From JADKAV01 sp041393775 (GTDB lineage Bacteria; Actinomycetota; Actinomycetes; S36-B12; UBA10799): a stretch of 64,000 bases of DNA. The first letter of the stretch is position 1. Each line of letters starts with the position of its first letter. Location: positions 193,896 to 257,895 of the forward strand of contig JAWKJM010000006.1 of NCBI GenBank assembly GCA_041393775.1. The letters are read 5' to 3'. Below are positions 24,543-33,991 of this stretch, piece after piece. The notes under the pieces were generated by a model. It did no database searches. It saw only the letters and a list, made by a program, of their open reading frames with translations, and was not told the origin of the DNA. The translations under genes and the position numbers were made by a program.

Positions 24543-25664
24543 CTAGCCGAGTCCAGTGCCCACCAAGCGGCCGAGCACGTATGTGACCGCCGCCGCCCCG
24601 CCACCGACCAGCAACTGTCGTGCGGCCGACCGGGTGACGCCTAGCCCGGACAGACGCCCGACCGTTCCTCCCACCAGGACCATGGCCAGTGCAGCCAACG
24701 TGACAGCCAATGCCAGTGCCGCAGTGCCACTGAGGAACAGATACGGGATCACCGGTACCACTGCCCCGACCGCGAACGCCCCGAAACTCGAGACCGCCAC
24801 CCGCTTCGGGTCGCCGAGTTCGTCGGGGTCGAGCCCCAGTTCCTCCCGGGCGAGCGTGTCCAGGGCCGTCTCGGGGTCGGACATGATTCGTTGGGCCGTA
24901 CGTCTCGCGGTCCCGGGGTCCAGACCCTTCGCCCGGTACAGCAGTTCGAGTTCACGCTGTTCCTCTTGCGGTTTCTCCTGCAGTTCCCGGGCTTCCAGCG
25001 CCAGTTCCCTGCGGAACAAGTCCGTCTGACTGGCCACGCTGACGTACTCACCGGCACCCATGGAGAAGGCGCCGGCCAGTAGCCCCGCCAGACCGGCGAA
25101 CAGCACGGTGGAATTGGCCACCCCGGAACCTGCGAAACCCATCACCAGCGCGGTGTTGGAGACCAGCCCGTCGCTCACCCCGAAGATCGCCGCCCGCAAC
25201 GCGCCCGACTTATCGGTCCGGTGCCACGGTTCCGCCTCGTTCAGCGTGGCACGGACGTCGGCGGGGGCCGCGTCCTGCGCTGTGAGCAGACCGTGCAGAA
25301 TCCGTTCGTGCTCACGTTCGTCCTGGGCCATCCCGGGCAGGGCGTCAGGTTCGGCGTCGTACATGCCGGCGCCCTCACGCTCGGCCCGTTCGAGGTCCGA
25401 GATCACAGCCCCGATCCCCAACTGCTGGGCACGCTTGACAACCTGGGCATCGTCGGCGGACAACTCCCCCGGATCGTCCGGGATCGCAACGCCTGCCGAG
25501 TGCAGCAGAGCCATCCAGTGTGCGGCATGGCGGTCCTCCATCGAGGCGAGTTCGAGCAGTGCCTCACGCCGGTCTCCGTCGGTCAGGCTCGCCAACGCCC
25601 TGTACATGCGGCCCGAGGCGCGCTCCGCCGCCAGATACTGAAGATAATGATCCGGTTTGCTCAT
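24543..25664 (-). CDS. Ferritin-like domain fused to VIT1/CCC1 family Fe/Mn transporter
   Basis: 373 residues. Residues 1-140 form a rubrerythrin/ferritin-like four-helix domain with carboxylate/His motifs (LAAERASGRMYRAL, SMEDRHAAHW and QDEREHERIL). From about residue 155 comes a VIT1/CCC1 membrane domain, beginning GALRAAIFGVSDGLVSNTAL, with MGAGEYVSVASQTD and then three more hydrophobic segments. VIT-family proteins move Fe2+ or Mn2+ out of the cytosol; the ferritin-like part is thought to sense or deliver iron. The ATG overlaps the upstream phosphatase stop (ATGA). Confidence 0.9.
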   Translation of the reverse strand: MSKPDHYLQYLAAERASGRMYRALASLTDGDRREALLELASMEDRHAAHWMALLHSAGVAIPDDPGELSADDAQVVKRAQQLGIGAVISDLERAEREGAGMYDAEPDALPGMAQDEREHERILHGLLTAQDAAPADVRATLNEAEPWHRTDKSGALRAAIFGVSDGLVSNTALVMGFAGSGVANSTVLFAGLAGLLAGAFSMGAGEYVSVASQTDLFRRELALEARELQEKPQEEQRELELLYRAKGLDPGTARRTAQRIMSDPETALDTLAREELGLDPDELGDPKRVAVSSFGAFAVGAVVPVIPYLFLSGTAALALAVTLAALAMVLVGGTVGRLSGLGVTRSAARQLLVGGGAAAVTYVLGRLVGTGLG

Positions 25665-26443
25665 GCTCCCGCCCTTGCCAGGAGAAGCCGCAAAGGGTCG
25701 AACAGGGCCGGATTGGCCGCGATCGTCATCGCGTCGGTGGCCTGCCCACCCTCGAGACCACCAACGGTGATTCCTACCGCGTTGCAGATGGCTGTCGCCG
25801 CCGCCCGGTCCCACAAATGAGTTCCGCGCTCGAAGTAGGCGTCCAGGCGTCCCTGGGCGACCCAGCACATGTCCACCGCCGCGGCTCCGGCACGCCGCAC
25901 GTCGCGAACCTCGGGCAGTATCTGCGCGAGCACCCGGCCCTGCTCTGATCGCACATGCGCTTCATACCCGAAACCGGTACCGACAAGTGCCCGGTCCAGC
26001 GACTGGCATCCCGAGGGCGCCATCGGGTTGCCGTTCATGTCAGCCATGGGCTGTTCCCCCGCGACCCCTCGCCACACGCTGCCCAGCGCGGGGGCGTGCA
26101 CGACCCCGATCGTCGGTTCACCGTCGACGAGCACTCCCACGCTGACGGCCCACACAGGCAAGCCGTAGAGGTAGTTCACCGTGCCATCCAGGGGGTCGAT
26201 CACCCAGGTGACACCTGTCGTGCCTTCACGTGCGCCGCCCTCTTCACCAAGAATCGCGTCGTCTGGCCGGGCGTCGCTGATCGCCCCCACCAGCAGCGCC
26301 TCGCTGTCGCGGTCCATCTGGGTCACGACGTCGGTCGCCGAACTCTTCGTGGACAACACCGACCGGTCGGCCCACGCATCCACCAACAGGTCCGCAGAGC
26401 GGCCTGCCGCGTCGGTGGCGAGTTGGAGCAGGAGATCGTTCAT
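25661..26443 (-). CDS. Inositol-monophosphatase-family phosphatase
   Basis: 260 residues. The metal-binding motifs are intact: GEEGG near residue 67, DPLDGTVNYLYG near residues 83-94 and WDRAAATAI near residue 211. Family members hydrolyse inositol monophosphate, histidinol phosphate or related small phosphates; the exact substrate cannot be read here. It sits between ferrochelatase and the iron-transporter gene with 4-bp overlaps on both sides. Confidence 0.9.
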   Translation of the reverse strand: MNDLLLQLATDAAGRSADLLVDAWADRSVLSTKSSATDVVTQMDRDSEALLVGAISDARPDDAILGEEGGAREGTTGVTWVIDPLDGTVNYLYGLPVWAVSVGVLVDGEPTIGVVHAPALGSVWRGVAGEQPMADMNGNPMAPSGCQSLDRALVGTGFGYEAHVRSEQGRVLAQILPEVRDVRRAGAAAVDMCWVAQGRLDAYFERGTHLWDRAAATAICNAVGITVGGLEGGQATDAMTIAANPALFDPLRLLLARAGA

Positions 26444-27465
26444 GCGCCCACCTCGCACAACGCCGGCCGGTCGCCCCGCGGGTTCGGGCAGCACCCGGCC
26501 GGGCAGGGACTCGGCAGGGCGTCCTTGAAGTCGGTGGCCACCCTGCGGCCGTCCCTGACCGCCCGCACACTGTCCGCCAGACCCTGCACAAACACCGGGT
26601 GGTCGCCGACGGTCGGAACCCGACGGTACTGCAGCCCGAGTTCGGCTGCCGTCCGGGCGGCTTCGGCATCGAGGTCCTGGACCACCTCCATGTGATCGCT
26701 CACGAACCCGATCGGCGCCACCACCACTTCGTCGACCCCAGACCCCGCGAGTTCGCGCAGCCGATCGTTGATGTCGGGCTCCAGCCAAGGCACGTGCGGT
26801 GGACCCGATCTGGATTGATAGACCAGCTCCCAGGGATACTCACGGCCGGTCAGCGCGGCCACCTCTGACATCAGGTGCGCGGCCAGAGCCATGTGCTGTG
26901 CGACGTACTGGCCACCCCCGGGCCCGGACGATTCGGCCATACCGACCGGTATCGAGTGCGTGGTGAACAGAACCCGGGACTCGGGCGCCGCTTGCGACAA
27001 CGCGTTCGTCAGATGGTCGAGGTTGGCCCGCACAAAACCGGGCGTGTTGTAGTAGGCGGGGATCTTGCGGACCTCCATGCGCGCCGTCCCGATCGAGTCA
27101 GCCAGGTTCTCCCTATATTGCCGGCAGCCCGAGTAGGACGAGAAGGCGCTGGTGAACACTGCGATGGCAAGGGTGACTCCGGCTTCCTCCATCTCTTCGA
27201 AGGCGTCGGTGAGCCAGGGACTGCTGTTGCGGTTGCCCCAGAAGACGGTCAGTCCGTCGTCAGCGAGCACCCGTTGAAGAGCCTCCTGCAAGCTCCGGTT
27301 CTGCCCGTTGATGGGCGAGACTCCACCGCGGGCGTAGTAGTGCTCGGCCACCAGTTCCAAGCGCTCCTCGGGGACGTTGCGCCCAGCGGTCACCCTGCGT
27401 AGGAAAGGCATCACTTCGGTCGTCGATTCCGGGCCTCCGAATGAGACCAGCAGAACTGCATCCAT
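26440..27465 (-). CDS. hemH: Ferrochelatase (coproporphyrin-type, actinobacterial)
   Basis: 341 residues. Inserts Fe2+ into a porphyrin in the last steps of heme synthesis; actinobacteria use coproporphyrin III. Motifs: LVSFGGPE at the N-terminus, YYNTPGFVRANLDHL, TTHSIPVGMA (catalytic His) and PIGFVSDHMEVVQDLD. The C-terminus CPAGCCPNPRGDRPALC plus a Cys in YSGCRQY matches the cysteines that bind a [2Fe-2S] cluster in actinobacterial enzymes. First gene of an operon in which each gene overlaps the next by ATGA. Confidence 0.95.
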   Translation of the reverse strand: MDAVLLVSFGGPESTTEVMPFLRRVTAGRNVPEERLELVAEHYYARGGVSPINGQNRSLQEALQRVLADDGLTVFWGNRNSSPWLTDAFEEMEEAGVTLAIAVFTSAFSSYSGCRQYRENLADSIGTARMEVRKIPAYYNTPGFVRANLDHLTNALSQAAPESRVLFTTHSIPVGMAESSGPGGGQYVAQHMALAAHLMSEVAALTGREYPWELVYQSRSGPPHVPWLEPDINDRLRELAGSGVDEVVVAPIGFVSDHMEVVQDLDAEAARTAAELGLQYRRVPTVGDHPVFVQGLADSVRAVRDGRRVATDFKDALPSPCPAGCCPNPRGDRPALCEVGA

Positions 27466-27714
27466 GTCCCCATCGTGCCCACATGCGGTGCTGGCGCGCA
27501 CATCCGCGTCTGATCCTCCTGTGAACCGCGCTGCTCCGCTAGGCCCTTGTCCTTGGTTCGCCGTGGCGGCGGCTCCGCGACGTCATATTGGCGAGAAGGC
27601 AAGATCCGGTCCCCGCGATGCCCGCGAACAGCGCGACGGCGATTACGACAACGGTGCGACATCGCTGCTGAACCACCGGTGCTGTTTCTGAGGGGCGCTC
27701 CCGGTGGGCTTCTC

Positions 27715-28075
27715 GGGTTCCGGTTAGACCTTCGGGTTCCGGTCAGACCTTTGCGCCACTCGAAGACCTAGTCCGAAAGTGGCTGGTGTACTCGGTAGCG
27801 GCAGGAGTTGGCCGCGAGGTTAGAGAACGTGCACGAGGTTAGAGAACGCACGTGTGGTTTCTCTAACCTCGTGCACGTTCTCTAACGCGAGCGATTTCCG
27901 CCCGGCATTCTCCCGCCTGGACGGGCGACCGGCCACGACCACGGATGACTAACGCGAGCGATCCCAGCCCGGCATCTTCCCGCCTGAACGGGCGACCGGC
28001 CACGACCACGGACGACTAACGCGAACCGGCAGCCCGAACGCGAACGCGAGAACCGAACGCGAACCGGTCCGTTTG
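27715..28075. repeat. Family B composite repeat, copy B2
   Basis: In order: two copies of GGTTCCGGTYAGACC-type units (27719-27750); a conserved leader with GTACTCGGTAGCGGCAGGAG (27789-27808); a hairpin with 28-bp arms 27819-27846 and 27859-27886 and a 12-nt loop; two 67-bp tandem units starting AACGCGAGCGAT (27884 and 27951); and a tail rich in GAACGCGA (28018-28075). It fills most of the 658-bp gap between hemH and the divergent MFS gene; no other gene is seen. Confidence 0.9.
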
Positions 28076-28110
28076 CACGACTGGACCCGGGCACGCACTT
28101 CGGCGACGAG

Positions 28111-28116
28111 TAGATT
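28111..28116 (+). promoter_or_regulatory. Possible -10 element of a leaderless MFS transcript
   Basis: TAGATT lies 7 nt before the GTG at 28124, the spacing expected when transcription starts at the start codon. No Shine-Dalgarno sequence is present there. A -35 box is not clear. Confidence 0.4.
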
Positions 28117-28123
28117 TGCGGAC

Positions 28124-29368
28124 GTGTTCGGCCCATACGGAAAGGTCCTGCGTACGAAAGGCGCACCGGCCTTCACCTCCGCAGGTCTGCTCGCACGACT
28201 TCCGATCTCCATGATCAGCCTGGGGATCGTCCTGCTCGAGACGTCCAAAGGGGTCTCCTACGGTGTGGCCGGCACCATCGCGGCCAGCTTCGCCGTCGCT
28301 GCGGCCATCGGGGGACCGATCGTCAGCGGGTTCGTGGACCGCCACGGTCAACACCGGGTTCTGCCACTGGCCGTCGCCGCCTACACGGTCTTCATGGTCG
28401 GGCTACTGGTCGCCCTGGACATGGGGCTTCCGCTGGCCGTCGTGATTCCGCTTGCTGCGGGTGCCGGAATGATGATGCCCAACCTGGGATCCTTGGTCCG
28501 GGCGCGGTGGGCCTACGTCCTGCCCGGGTCCGACGGAATCCACGTCGCGTACGCCTGGGAGAGCATCCTGGACGAGGTGGTCTTCGTGGTCGGGCCACCG
28601 CTGGCGACGGTGCTCGCCCTGCAGGTTCACCCGGCCGCAGCACTTGTCGCGTGTGTGGTTCTGGTCATCGCCGGCACCACGTGGCTCGTCCCGCAGCGGC
28701 GCACCGAACCTCCGCCACATCCTGTGACCAAACGCGTGGGGCGACCCGCGGTCTTGCACCCCGGCATGCCCTTCCTGTTCCTCACGTTCATCTGCGTCGG
28801 TGGGATATTCGGTTCATTCGAGGTAGTCACGGTCGCCTTCGCCCAAGAACAGGGCGCCGCCTCAGCCACGGGAGTGCTGCTGGCGGTATACGCGTTCGGA
28901 TCGCTGCTGGCGGGTTTCACCTACGGGGCGCTGCCCTCGCCCCGCTATCACGGCAGGCGCATGACGTATCTGCTCACGCTCATGGCAGTGGTCACGCTCG
29001 GATTCCCGGTCGCAGGCAGCGTGATCGTTCTGGGTCCGGTTGCCTTCCTCGCGGGATTGTCCGTGTCACCGGTCCTGATCTCGGGAACCGCACTGGTCGA
29101 GCGCATCGTGCCCAGCGCCCAACTCACCGAGGGCATCACTTGGACCAGCACAGGCATGGCCCTCGGGCTGGCGATCGCCACACCCGGGTCCGGTGTGGTG
29201 ATCGATGCCCACGGCGCTCACGCGGCCTATCTCGTGACCGCCAGTTGCGCGCTCGCGGCGTGTGCCATCGGTTGGCTGGGATGGCCGACGGTGCATAAGG
29301 CGGAACTACGCGCCTTGCAGATCATCGCTGCCAGGTCGCAGTCCACACCCACTTCTGCAGCGCAATGA
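28124..29368 (+). CDS. MFS transporter
   Basis: 414 residues with about twelve hydrophobic segments. GPIVSGFVDRHGQHRVLP between helices 2 and 3 is the MFS A-motif region (G-x3-D-R-x-G-x-R/K). Proteins with this N-terminus (LPISMISLGIVLLE) are usually drug/metabolite:H+ antiporters. Substrate unknown. GTG 28124 is chosen over earlier codons because a -10 box lies immediately upstream and it starts before the first helix. Confidence 0.85.
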   Translation: MFGPYGKVLRTKGAPAFTSAGLLARLPISMISLGIVLLETSKGVSYGVAGTIAASFAVAAAIGGPIVSGFVDRHGQHRVLPLAVAAYTVFMVGLLVALDMGLPLAVVIPLAAGAGMMMPNLGSLVRARWAYVLPGSDGIHVAYAWESILDEVVFVVGPPLATVLALQVHPAAALVACVVLVIAGTTWLVPQRRTEPPPHPVTKRVGRPAVLHPGMPFLFLTFICVGGIFGSFEVVTVAFAQEQGAASATGVLLAVYAFGSLLAGFTYGALPSPRYHGRRMTYLLTLMAVVTLGFPVAGSVIVLGPVAFLAGLSVSPVLISGTALVERIVPSAQLTEGITWTSTGMALGLAIATPGSGVVIDAHGAHAAYLVTASCALAACAIGWLGWPTVHKAELRALQIIAARSQSTPTSAAQ

Positions 29369-29452
29369 GACACGCCGCGGCCAAACCGGGTGCGCAGGCG
29401 GCCATCTGCGACACTGAGTGGGCCATCAGTTGAGATTTGGGGGCTTTCACAC

Positions 29453-30154
29453 ATGCGGGAATTGCAGTTCGAGCGACTGTCCGAGGACGGCACACACTTC
29501 GTGCTCGTAGACAGCCGTGGCGTGCAGTACTCGCTGCTCGTCGACGAGTCCCTGGCCGCATCCGCGCGCCGTGGGCTTCAGCGCACGGCCGTGAAGACCG
29601 CGCCCGGGACGATCACCCCCCGCGACATCCAAGCGCTGATCCGCAAGGGTCTGAGCATCGACGCCGTCGCCGCCCAGACCGGGCTGACCATCGACTTCGT
29701 GCAGCGTTTCGCGGAGCCCGTGATGGCCGAGATGGATTTCGTCGTCCAGCGCGCACGCCGGCTCTTCATCTACGCCGCCGGGCAGCAGATCCCGGTCGAG
29801 GAACTCGTGGACCGGGCCTCCCGGCGCGCTGATGTCCCTGCTGAGGAGCTCGAGTGGTCCTGCCGCAAGACCGAGGACGCCACATGGCGCATCGAGGCCA
29901 GCGCAGCGGAGTCCGAGGTCCTGGCGCTGGTGTTCCGTGTCAGCGAGGGCACAGTCACCCCGGCCGATGCCAGCACCGCCGACCTGCTGCACCACAGCGG
30001 CCGAGTGGTCGATCTCCCCGACACCCCGTTGGTGTCACGGTCCCTGCCTCAGCACTGGGACGCCGAACACCCCGCCGCGAAGGCCGCGGCCCGCACCACC
30101 CGCCCCGAGCCTGCTCAGCCCGTGCTCAACGACGACCCCAGCCGGATCTTCTGA
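29453..30154 (+). CDS. sepH: Cell-division protein SepH (DUF3071)
   Basis: 233 residues. The N-terminal DUF3071 domain starts MRELQFERLSEDGTHFVLVD; ITPRDIQALIRKGLSIDAVA is the helix-turn-helix-like part, followed by FVQRFAEPVMAEMDFVVQRA. SepH binds FtsZ and promotes its assembly at septa in actinobacteria. The product is shorter than the roughly 340-residue Streptomyces protein: the disordered linker and C-terminus after about residue 190 are reduced. GGGGG lies about 10 nt upstream of the ATG. Confidence 0.9.
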   Translation: MRELQFERLSEDGTHFVLVDSRGVQYSLLVDESLAASARRGLQRTAVKTAPGTITPRDIQALIRKGLSIDAVAAQTGLTIDFVQRFAEPVMAEMDFVVQRARRLFIYAAGQQIPVEELVDRASRRADVPAEELEWSCRKTEDATWRIEASAAESEVLALVFRVSEGTVTPADASTADLLHHSGRVVDLPDTPLVSRSLPQHWDAEHPAAKAAARTTRPEPAQPVLNDDPSRIF

Positions 30155-30289
30155 ATTCCGTCGGGCGGTATCCCGGCGCCGGGTGAACCTTCTCAACACA
30201 TGAGCGCGGCTCCGGCCCCAGAGTGCGCCTGAGCATCCCCGCGGCGCACGCGCCAAGACAGTACAACGAAACCGCACGCGCGAACCCAC

Positions 30290-30408
30290 GTGCAACGAAG
30301 TTGAGGGGCCGGGACCCCGACTGTCACGAAGGTGCGCGGTCGCGACACCGCTGATCCCGCACCTTCGTCACACAACGGGAGTACGGGCCAGCACCTTCGT
30401 GACAATGG
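30290..30408. repeat. Family A intergenic palindromic repeat, copy A2
   Basis: Direct motifs at 30291 (degenerate TGCAACGAAGTTG) and 30321 (CTGTCACGAAGGTGCG); inverted motifs at 30358 (CGCACCTTCGTCACA) and 30391 (GCACCTTCGTGACAA). Spacings 30, 37 and 33 bp match the other copies. It lies in the 302-bp gap between convergent sepH and DUF5998; nothing else is seen in the gap. Confidence 0.85.
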
Positions 30409-30456
30409 TGGCGGCCGCCCGCACCGCCAGCTACAGATCTGCGCCCTGATCGACGC

Positions 30457-31047
30457 TCAGCCCGAGGTCGCAGCAATCAACGACGCGGCGAAGTGAATGG
30501 CGGCGTGCATGACGTCGTCGCCGTCGGCCGCCCGCGAAACCCGTAGGCTCCAGTCATCCATCGCGATCGCACCGGTGTAACCGTGGTCGGCCTCGCACTG
30601 CGGGTCCCCGCAAGTCGCCGGTTCCAGGTCGATACGGCTCACAGTCCCCCAGTTGACCGTGAGGACCACCTCGGAGGGCAGATCACCTGGGCGGAAATGG
30701 GCGGGATTGTCCACGACGCGTTGCATGACGACGGGGCCGACCATCTGCAGCGGCACCGACTCCGTGGCCGACGTCGCCTGGACGTTGCCCTCGCGCTGCC
30801 CGTCGGAGTGTTCGTCCACATGAACCACCAGCAGGCGCGTGCTCGTCAGCAGCATCACGGTGATGTGGCGCCGGATCTCGTCGGCACGATCGAAGGTGGT
30901 CTCGTGCTGGACGATGAAGTCCTGCACGGCTTCGTTACTCAGCGCGTTGTCCAGGACGTCCTGCACCACATCCGGGTAGTACCCTGTGCGTTCGATTGCT
31001 TCGCGCAGACTGGGTCGGGCAGGTACCGGTGTCGCCATAGCAACCAT
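30457..31047 (-). CDS. DUF5998 protein
   Basis: 196 residues, soluble. LREAIERTGYYPDVVQDVLDN at the N-terminus, HETTFDRADEIRRHITVMLLT, and CGDPQCEADHGYTG are features of the actinobacterial DUF5998 family, whose members lie beside the GNAT-acyl-CoA ligase gene in other genomes. Function unknown. The start at 31047 is preferred over 31038 because GGAGAG is 8-9 nt upstream. It follows the ligase gene by 61 bp. Confidence 0.8.
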   Translation of the reverse strand: MVAMATPVPARPSLREAIERTGYYPDVVQDVLDNALSNEAVQDFIVQHETTFDRADEIRRHITVMLLTSTRLLVVHVDEHSDGQREGNVQATSATESVPLQMVGPVVMQRVVDNPAHFRPGDLPSEVVLTVNWGTVSRIDLEPATCGDPQCEADHGYTGAIAMDDWSLRVSRAADGDDVMHAAIHFAASLIAATSG

Positions 31048-31108
31048 CTTGACACTCTCCGCAACTCGACGGCAGGCACCGGTTGGATTTGGGTGTTCCG
31101 CGGAAGGT

Positions 31109-33799
31109 TCAGCCCGGCAGCCGCCTCGCTTCGAGATCGGCCCGGATGAGGGCAGGTCCGCACCAAGCGGCGGCCCCCACCACCGCGAGCCCACGCGCCG
31201 ACACGATGATCGGGTTCAGTTCCAGGCGGGTTAGTTCTGGAAAGTCGTCGGCCAGCCGCCCGATCCGATGGATCAGCCCGGCGAGCAGCTCGACGTCGAC
31301 CGGCGGCGAGTCGCGATACCCGAACAGCAGCGGTGCGGCCTTCGGCGCCCTGATCAGATCGTCCACGTCCCGGTCGGTCAACGGCGGGATCCGGTATCCG
31401 CGGTCCTCCAGCAGTTTCGGCACCGCACCTGCGATGCCGAACGAGACCACAGGACCGAACAGCGCATCCTCGCGCTTCTCCACAACGCAGGCGACGCCCA
31501 TCGGCGCCTGTGCTTGGAGTATCAGTCGCTTCTGAGCCTCGGCGGGCAGAGTCGCGATCATCGACAGGTACGCGGTGCGCACGGCCGCCTCGTTCTCGAG
31601 ATTCACGCGGACCCCTCCCAGATCCGGGCGGTGCACCAGACCCGGATGCGCGGTCTTCAGCACAATGGGGTAACCGATCTCGCGAGCCACCGAGACCGCT
31701 TGCGTCTCGCTGGACACAAGATGACAGTCCCATAGGTCGATGCCGTAGCAGCCCAGCAGGTCCTGCAGGTCCTTGCTCTCCACCGGCACGAGCGCCTGTT
31801 GACCGTGCGCCGCCACCGCCTTGTCCCGGATCCCGCGCATGACCCCTCGGGCGCGCTCCAACGAGATGTCGGGCAACTGGGGAATCGTGCCCCGCGGAGT
31901 CTCCAGCCATCGCGAGTAGTTGACCAGTGTCGACAGTGCCTTCACCGCAGGTTCGACCTCGTGGAAGACGGGGACCGAGCCACTGCCCGGGAGGCCGTGC
32001 GGGCCCTTCACCTCGATGACGCGCCGGTCGTGATCCTCGGCCATCAGGACCGCGAGCAAAGGTTTGGTCGAATGTTCGGCGAGGTCGCGCAATGAGTCGC
32101 GTATGCTCACACTCTCACCCCGGATCACTGGTACGTGCAGCACGATCACCGCATCAGCACCTGGATCCTCGACCGCGGCCTGCACCGCCGCCGTCATGGC
32201 GTCGACATCGGCGGTGTGCCCCAGCAGCACGGGCTCCCCGACCACGTCGAGACCGTTCGTCTCACACGCGTCCGCGGTGAGCACGCCCAGCGCATCGCTG
32301 TTGCCGACTATGGCGACCCTGCGCCCCTTCGCAAGCGGCTGGAAGTTGAGCAGGCTCGCGACATCGAACAACTCCGGCAACGAGTCCACCTGCATGACCC
32401 CGGCCTGTTCGAACATTGCATCGATCGCCTGGGACGGCAGCGCGGTCCGGCGGACCGTGTGGCCCAGTGGCAACGACTGGGTGCTGCGCCCCGAGCGCAC
32501 TGCCACGATGGGTTTGCGGGCACCCAGGCGCCGCGCCACCCGCGCGAACTTGCGAGGGTTACCGATGCTCTCCAGGTACAGCAGGACCAGATTCGTGGCA
32601 TCGTCGTCCTCCCAGTACTGCAGCAGGTCGTTGGCGGAGACGTCGACGCGGTTGCCCGCCGACACGAAGGTGGAGACCCCCAGCCCTCGATCGTTGGCGG
32701 TCATGAGCAGGGAAACCCCGAGCGCACCCGACTGGGCGAAGAAGCCGATCCGGCCACGGGGGACCTTCGTCGGGATCAAAGAGGCGTTGAGTTGCACATG
32801 AGGATCGGTGTTGATGATCCCCAGCGCATTCGGACCGATGATGCGCAGACCGTTGGCCCTGGCATGTTGGATGAGCCGGCGCTGCAACACCCGACCCTCG
32901 GGCCCGGCCTCCGCGAAGCCCGCCGAGACGACCACCGCGCCGAGCACCCCCGCCTTTCCGCAATCCGAAATCGCTGCCAGCACTTGCTCGGAGGGCACCG
33001 CGATCACGGCCAGATCGATCGGTGCCGGTGCACTCGACAAGGTCGGGAAGCACGGAATACCGGAGATCATTTCGGCGTCGGGATGGATCCCCACCAGTGG
33101 ACCGGTGAAGCCGGCGGTCTTGAGGTTGTGCAGCAGCGCGTTTCCGACGGTCCCCTCACGGCGGCTCACGCCAACGAGCGCCACTGAACGCGGTGCCAGC
33201 AATGCCGCCACCGAGCGGGCTTCGGCACGGTGCTCACGAGCCTGCATTACCTCCCGGGAGTTCTCGGTCGGACCGATGTCGAAGTGCAGTTTGACGACAC
33301 CTTCGTCCATCGCCTGGGTAGGTCGGTAGCCCGCCTCCTCGAACGTCGCCAGCATGCGCCGGTTCGTCGGCAAGACCTCGGCCACGAACCGCGAGACGCC
33401 CCGCTCCCGGGCGGCGCCGGCAAGATGCTCCAGCAGGATCGAGCCCAGCCCGCGGCCCTGATGCTGGTCACTGATGACGAACGCAACTTCCGCTTCGGCC
33501 CGGTCGATGCGGTCGAAGCGCCCGACCCCGATGATCTCGCCGGCGACCACGGCCACCAGGGCCACCCGGTCCACATAGTCGACTTGGGTGAACCGATCCA
33601 GGTCCTTCTCGGTCAGTCTCGGATACGGCGCGAAGAACCGGTAGTAGACGGTCTCGGCGGAAAGGGTTTCGTGGAAGGCCGCCAGCGCGTCGTGGTCCTC
33701 AGCGCGGATGGGGCGGATGTGACAGATGCGGCCGTCACGCAGGATGACGTCGGCTTCCCAGTGCTCCGGGTACTCCGCGGTCTCAGCGGGCGAGGTCAT
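31109..33799 (-). CDS. GNAT acetyltransferase fused to NDP-forming acyl-CoA ligase (PatA/PatZ-like)
   Basis: 896 residues. Residues about 20-175 are a GNAT domain with QHQGRGLGSILLEHL as the acetyl-CoA loop. From about residue 195 the CoA-binding domain follows (RSVALVGVSRREGTVGNALL), then the ligase domains (GFFAQSGALG, GNRVDVS) and a C-terminal ATP-grasp region from about 670 (YPIVLKTAHPGLVHRPDLGGV). This order is the reverse of E. coli PatZ and equals that of Streptomyces PatA, which acetylates acyl-CoA synthetases. A GxxHRxDxGGV-type ATP-grasp loop is retained. Protein-lysine acetylation of metabolic enzymes is the likely role. Confidence 0.88.
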   Translation of the reverse strand: MTSPAETAEYPEHWEADVILRDGRICHIRPIRAEDHDALAAFHETLSAETVYYRFFAPYPRLTEKDLDRFTQVDYVDRVALVAVVAGEIIGVGRFDRIDRAEAEVAFVISDQHQGRGLGSILLEHLAGAARERGVSRFVAEVLPTNRRMLATFEEAGYRPTQAMDEGVVKLHFDIGPTENSREVMQAREHRAEARSVAALLAPRSVALVGVSRREGTVGNALLHNLKTAGFTGPLVGIHPDAEMISGIPCFPTLSSAPAPIDLAVIAVPSEQVLAAISDCGKAGVLGAVVVSAGFAEAGPEGRVLQRRLIQHARANGLRIIGPNALGIINTDPHVQLNASLIPTKVPRGRIGFFAQSGALGVSLLMTANDRGLGVSTFVSAGNRVDVSANDLLQYWEDDDATNLVLLYLESIGNPRKFARVARRLGARKPIVAVRSGRSTQSLPLGHTVRRTALPSQAIDAMFEQAGVMQVDSLPELFDVASLLNFQPLAKGRRVAIVGNSDALGVLTADACETNGLDVVGEPVLLGHTADVDAMTAAVQAAVEDPGADAVIVLHVPVIRGESVSIRDSLRDLAEHSTKPLLAVLMAEDHDRRVIEVKGPHGLPGSGSVPVFHEVEPAVKALSTLVNYSRWLETPRGTIPQLPDISLERARGVMRGIRDKAVAAHGQQALVPVESKDLQDLLGCYGIDLWDCHLVSSETQAVSVAREIGYPIVLKTAHPGLVHRPDLGGVRVNLENEAAVRTAYLSMIATLPAEAQKRLILQAQAPMGVACVVEKREDALFGPVVSFGIAGAVPKLLEDRGYRIPPLTDRDVDDLIRAPKAAPLLFGYRDSPPVDVELLAGLIHRIGRLADDFPELTRLELNPIIVSARGLAVVGAAAWCGPALIRADLEARRLPG

Positions 33800-33896
33800 G
33801 GATACACGGTAGCGAGCGCGATGTGCGCGTGTCGGTCGTCCGAACTGTGGATGCGGCACCGCTATGCTCGGCGGGTCCGTGTAAAATCGTAAGAAG

Positions 33897-33925
33897 TTGC
33901 GGAGGGGAGATCTAATCCCTAGATT
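33897..33925 (+). promoter_or_regulatory. Sigma-70-type promoter for a 50-aa ORF
   Basis: TTGCGG and TAGATT separated by 17 bp. The predicted start lies about 60 nt before the ATG at 33992. Confidence 0.55.
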
Positions 33926-33991
33926 GTCTTCGGCCGATACTCCGGTCGTGGGACACCCGAACAGCCCACCGAAACGCTTTGGAGGTGCACG

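Noticed and set aside
27813..28020. CRISPR-like array of regular repeats
   Set aside because: The units are contiguous tandem and inverted repeats without unique spacers, and no cas gene is present.
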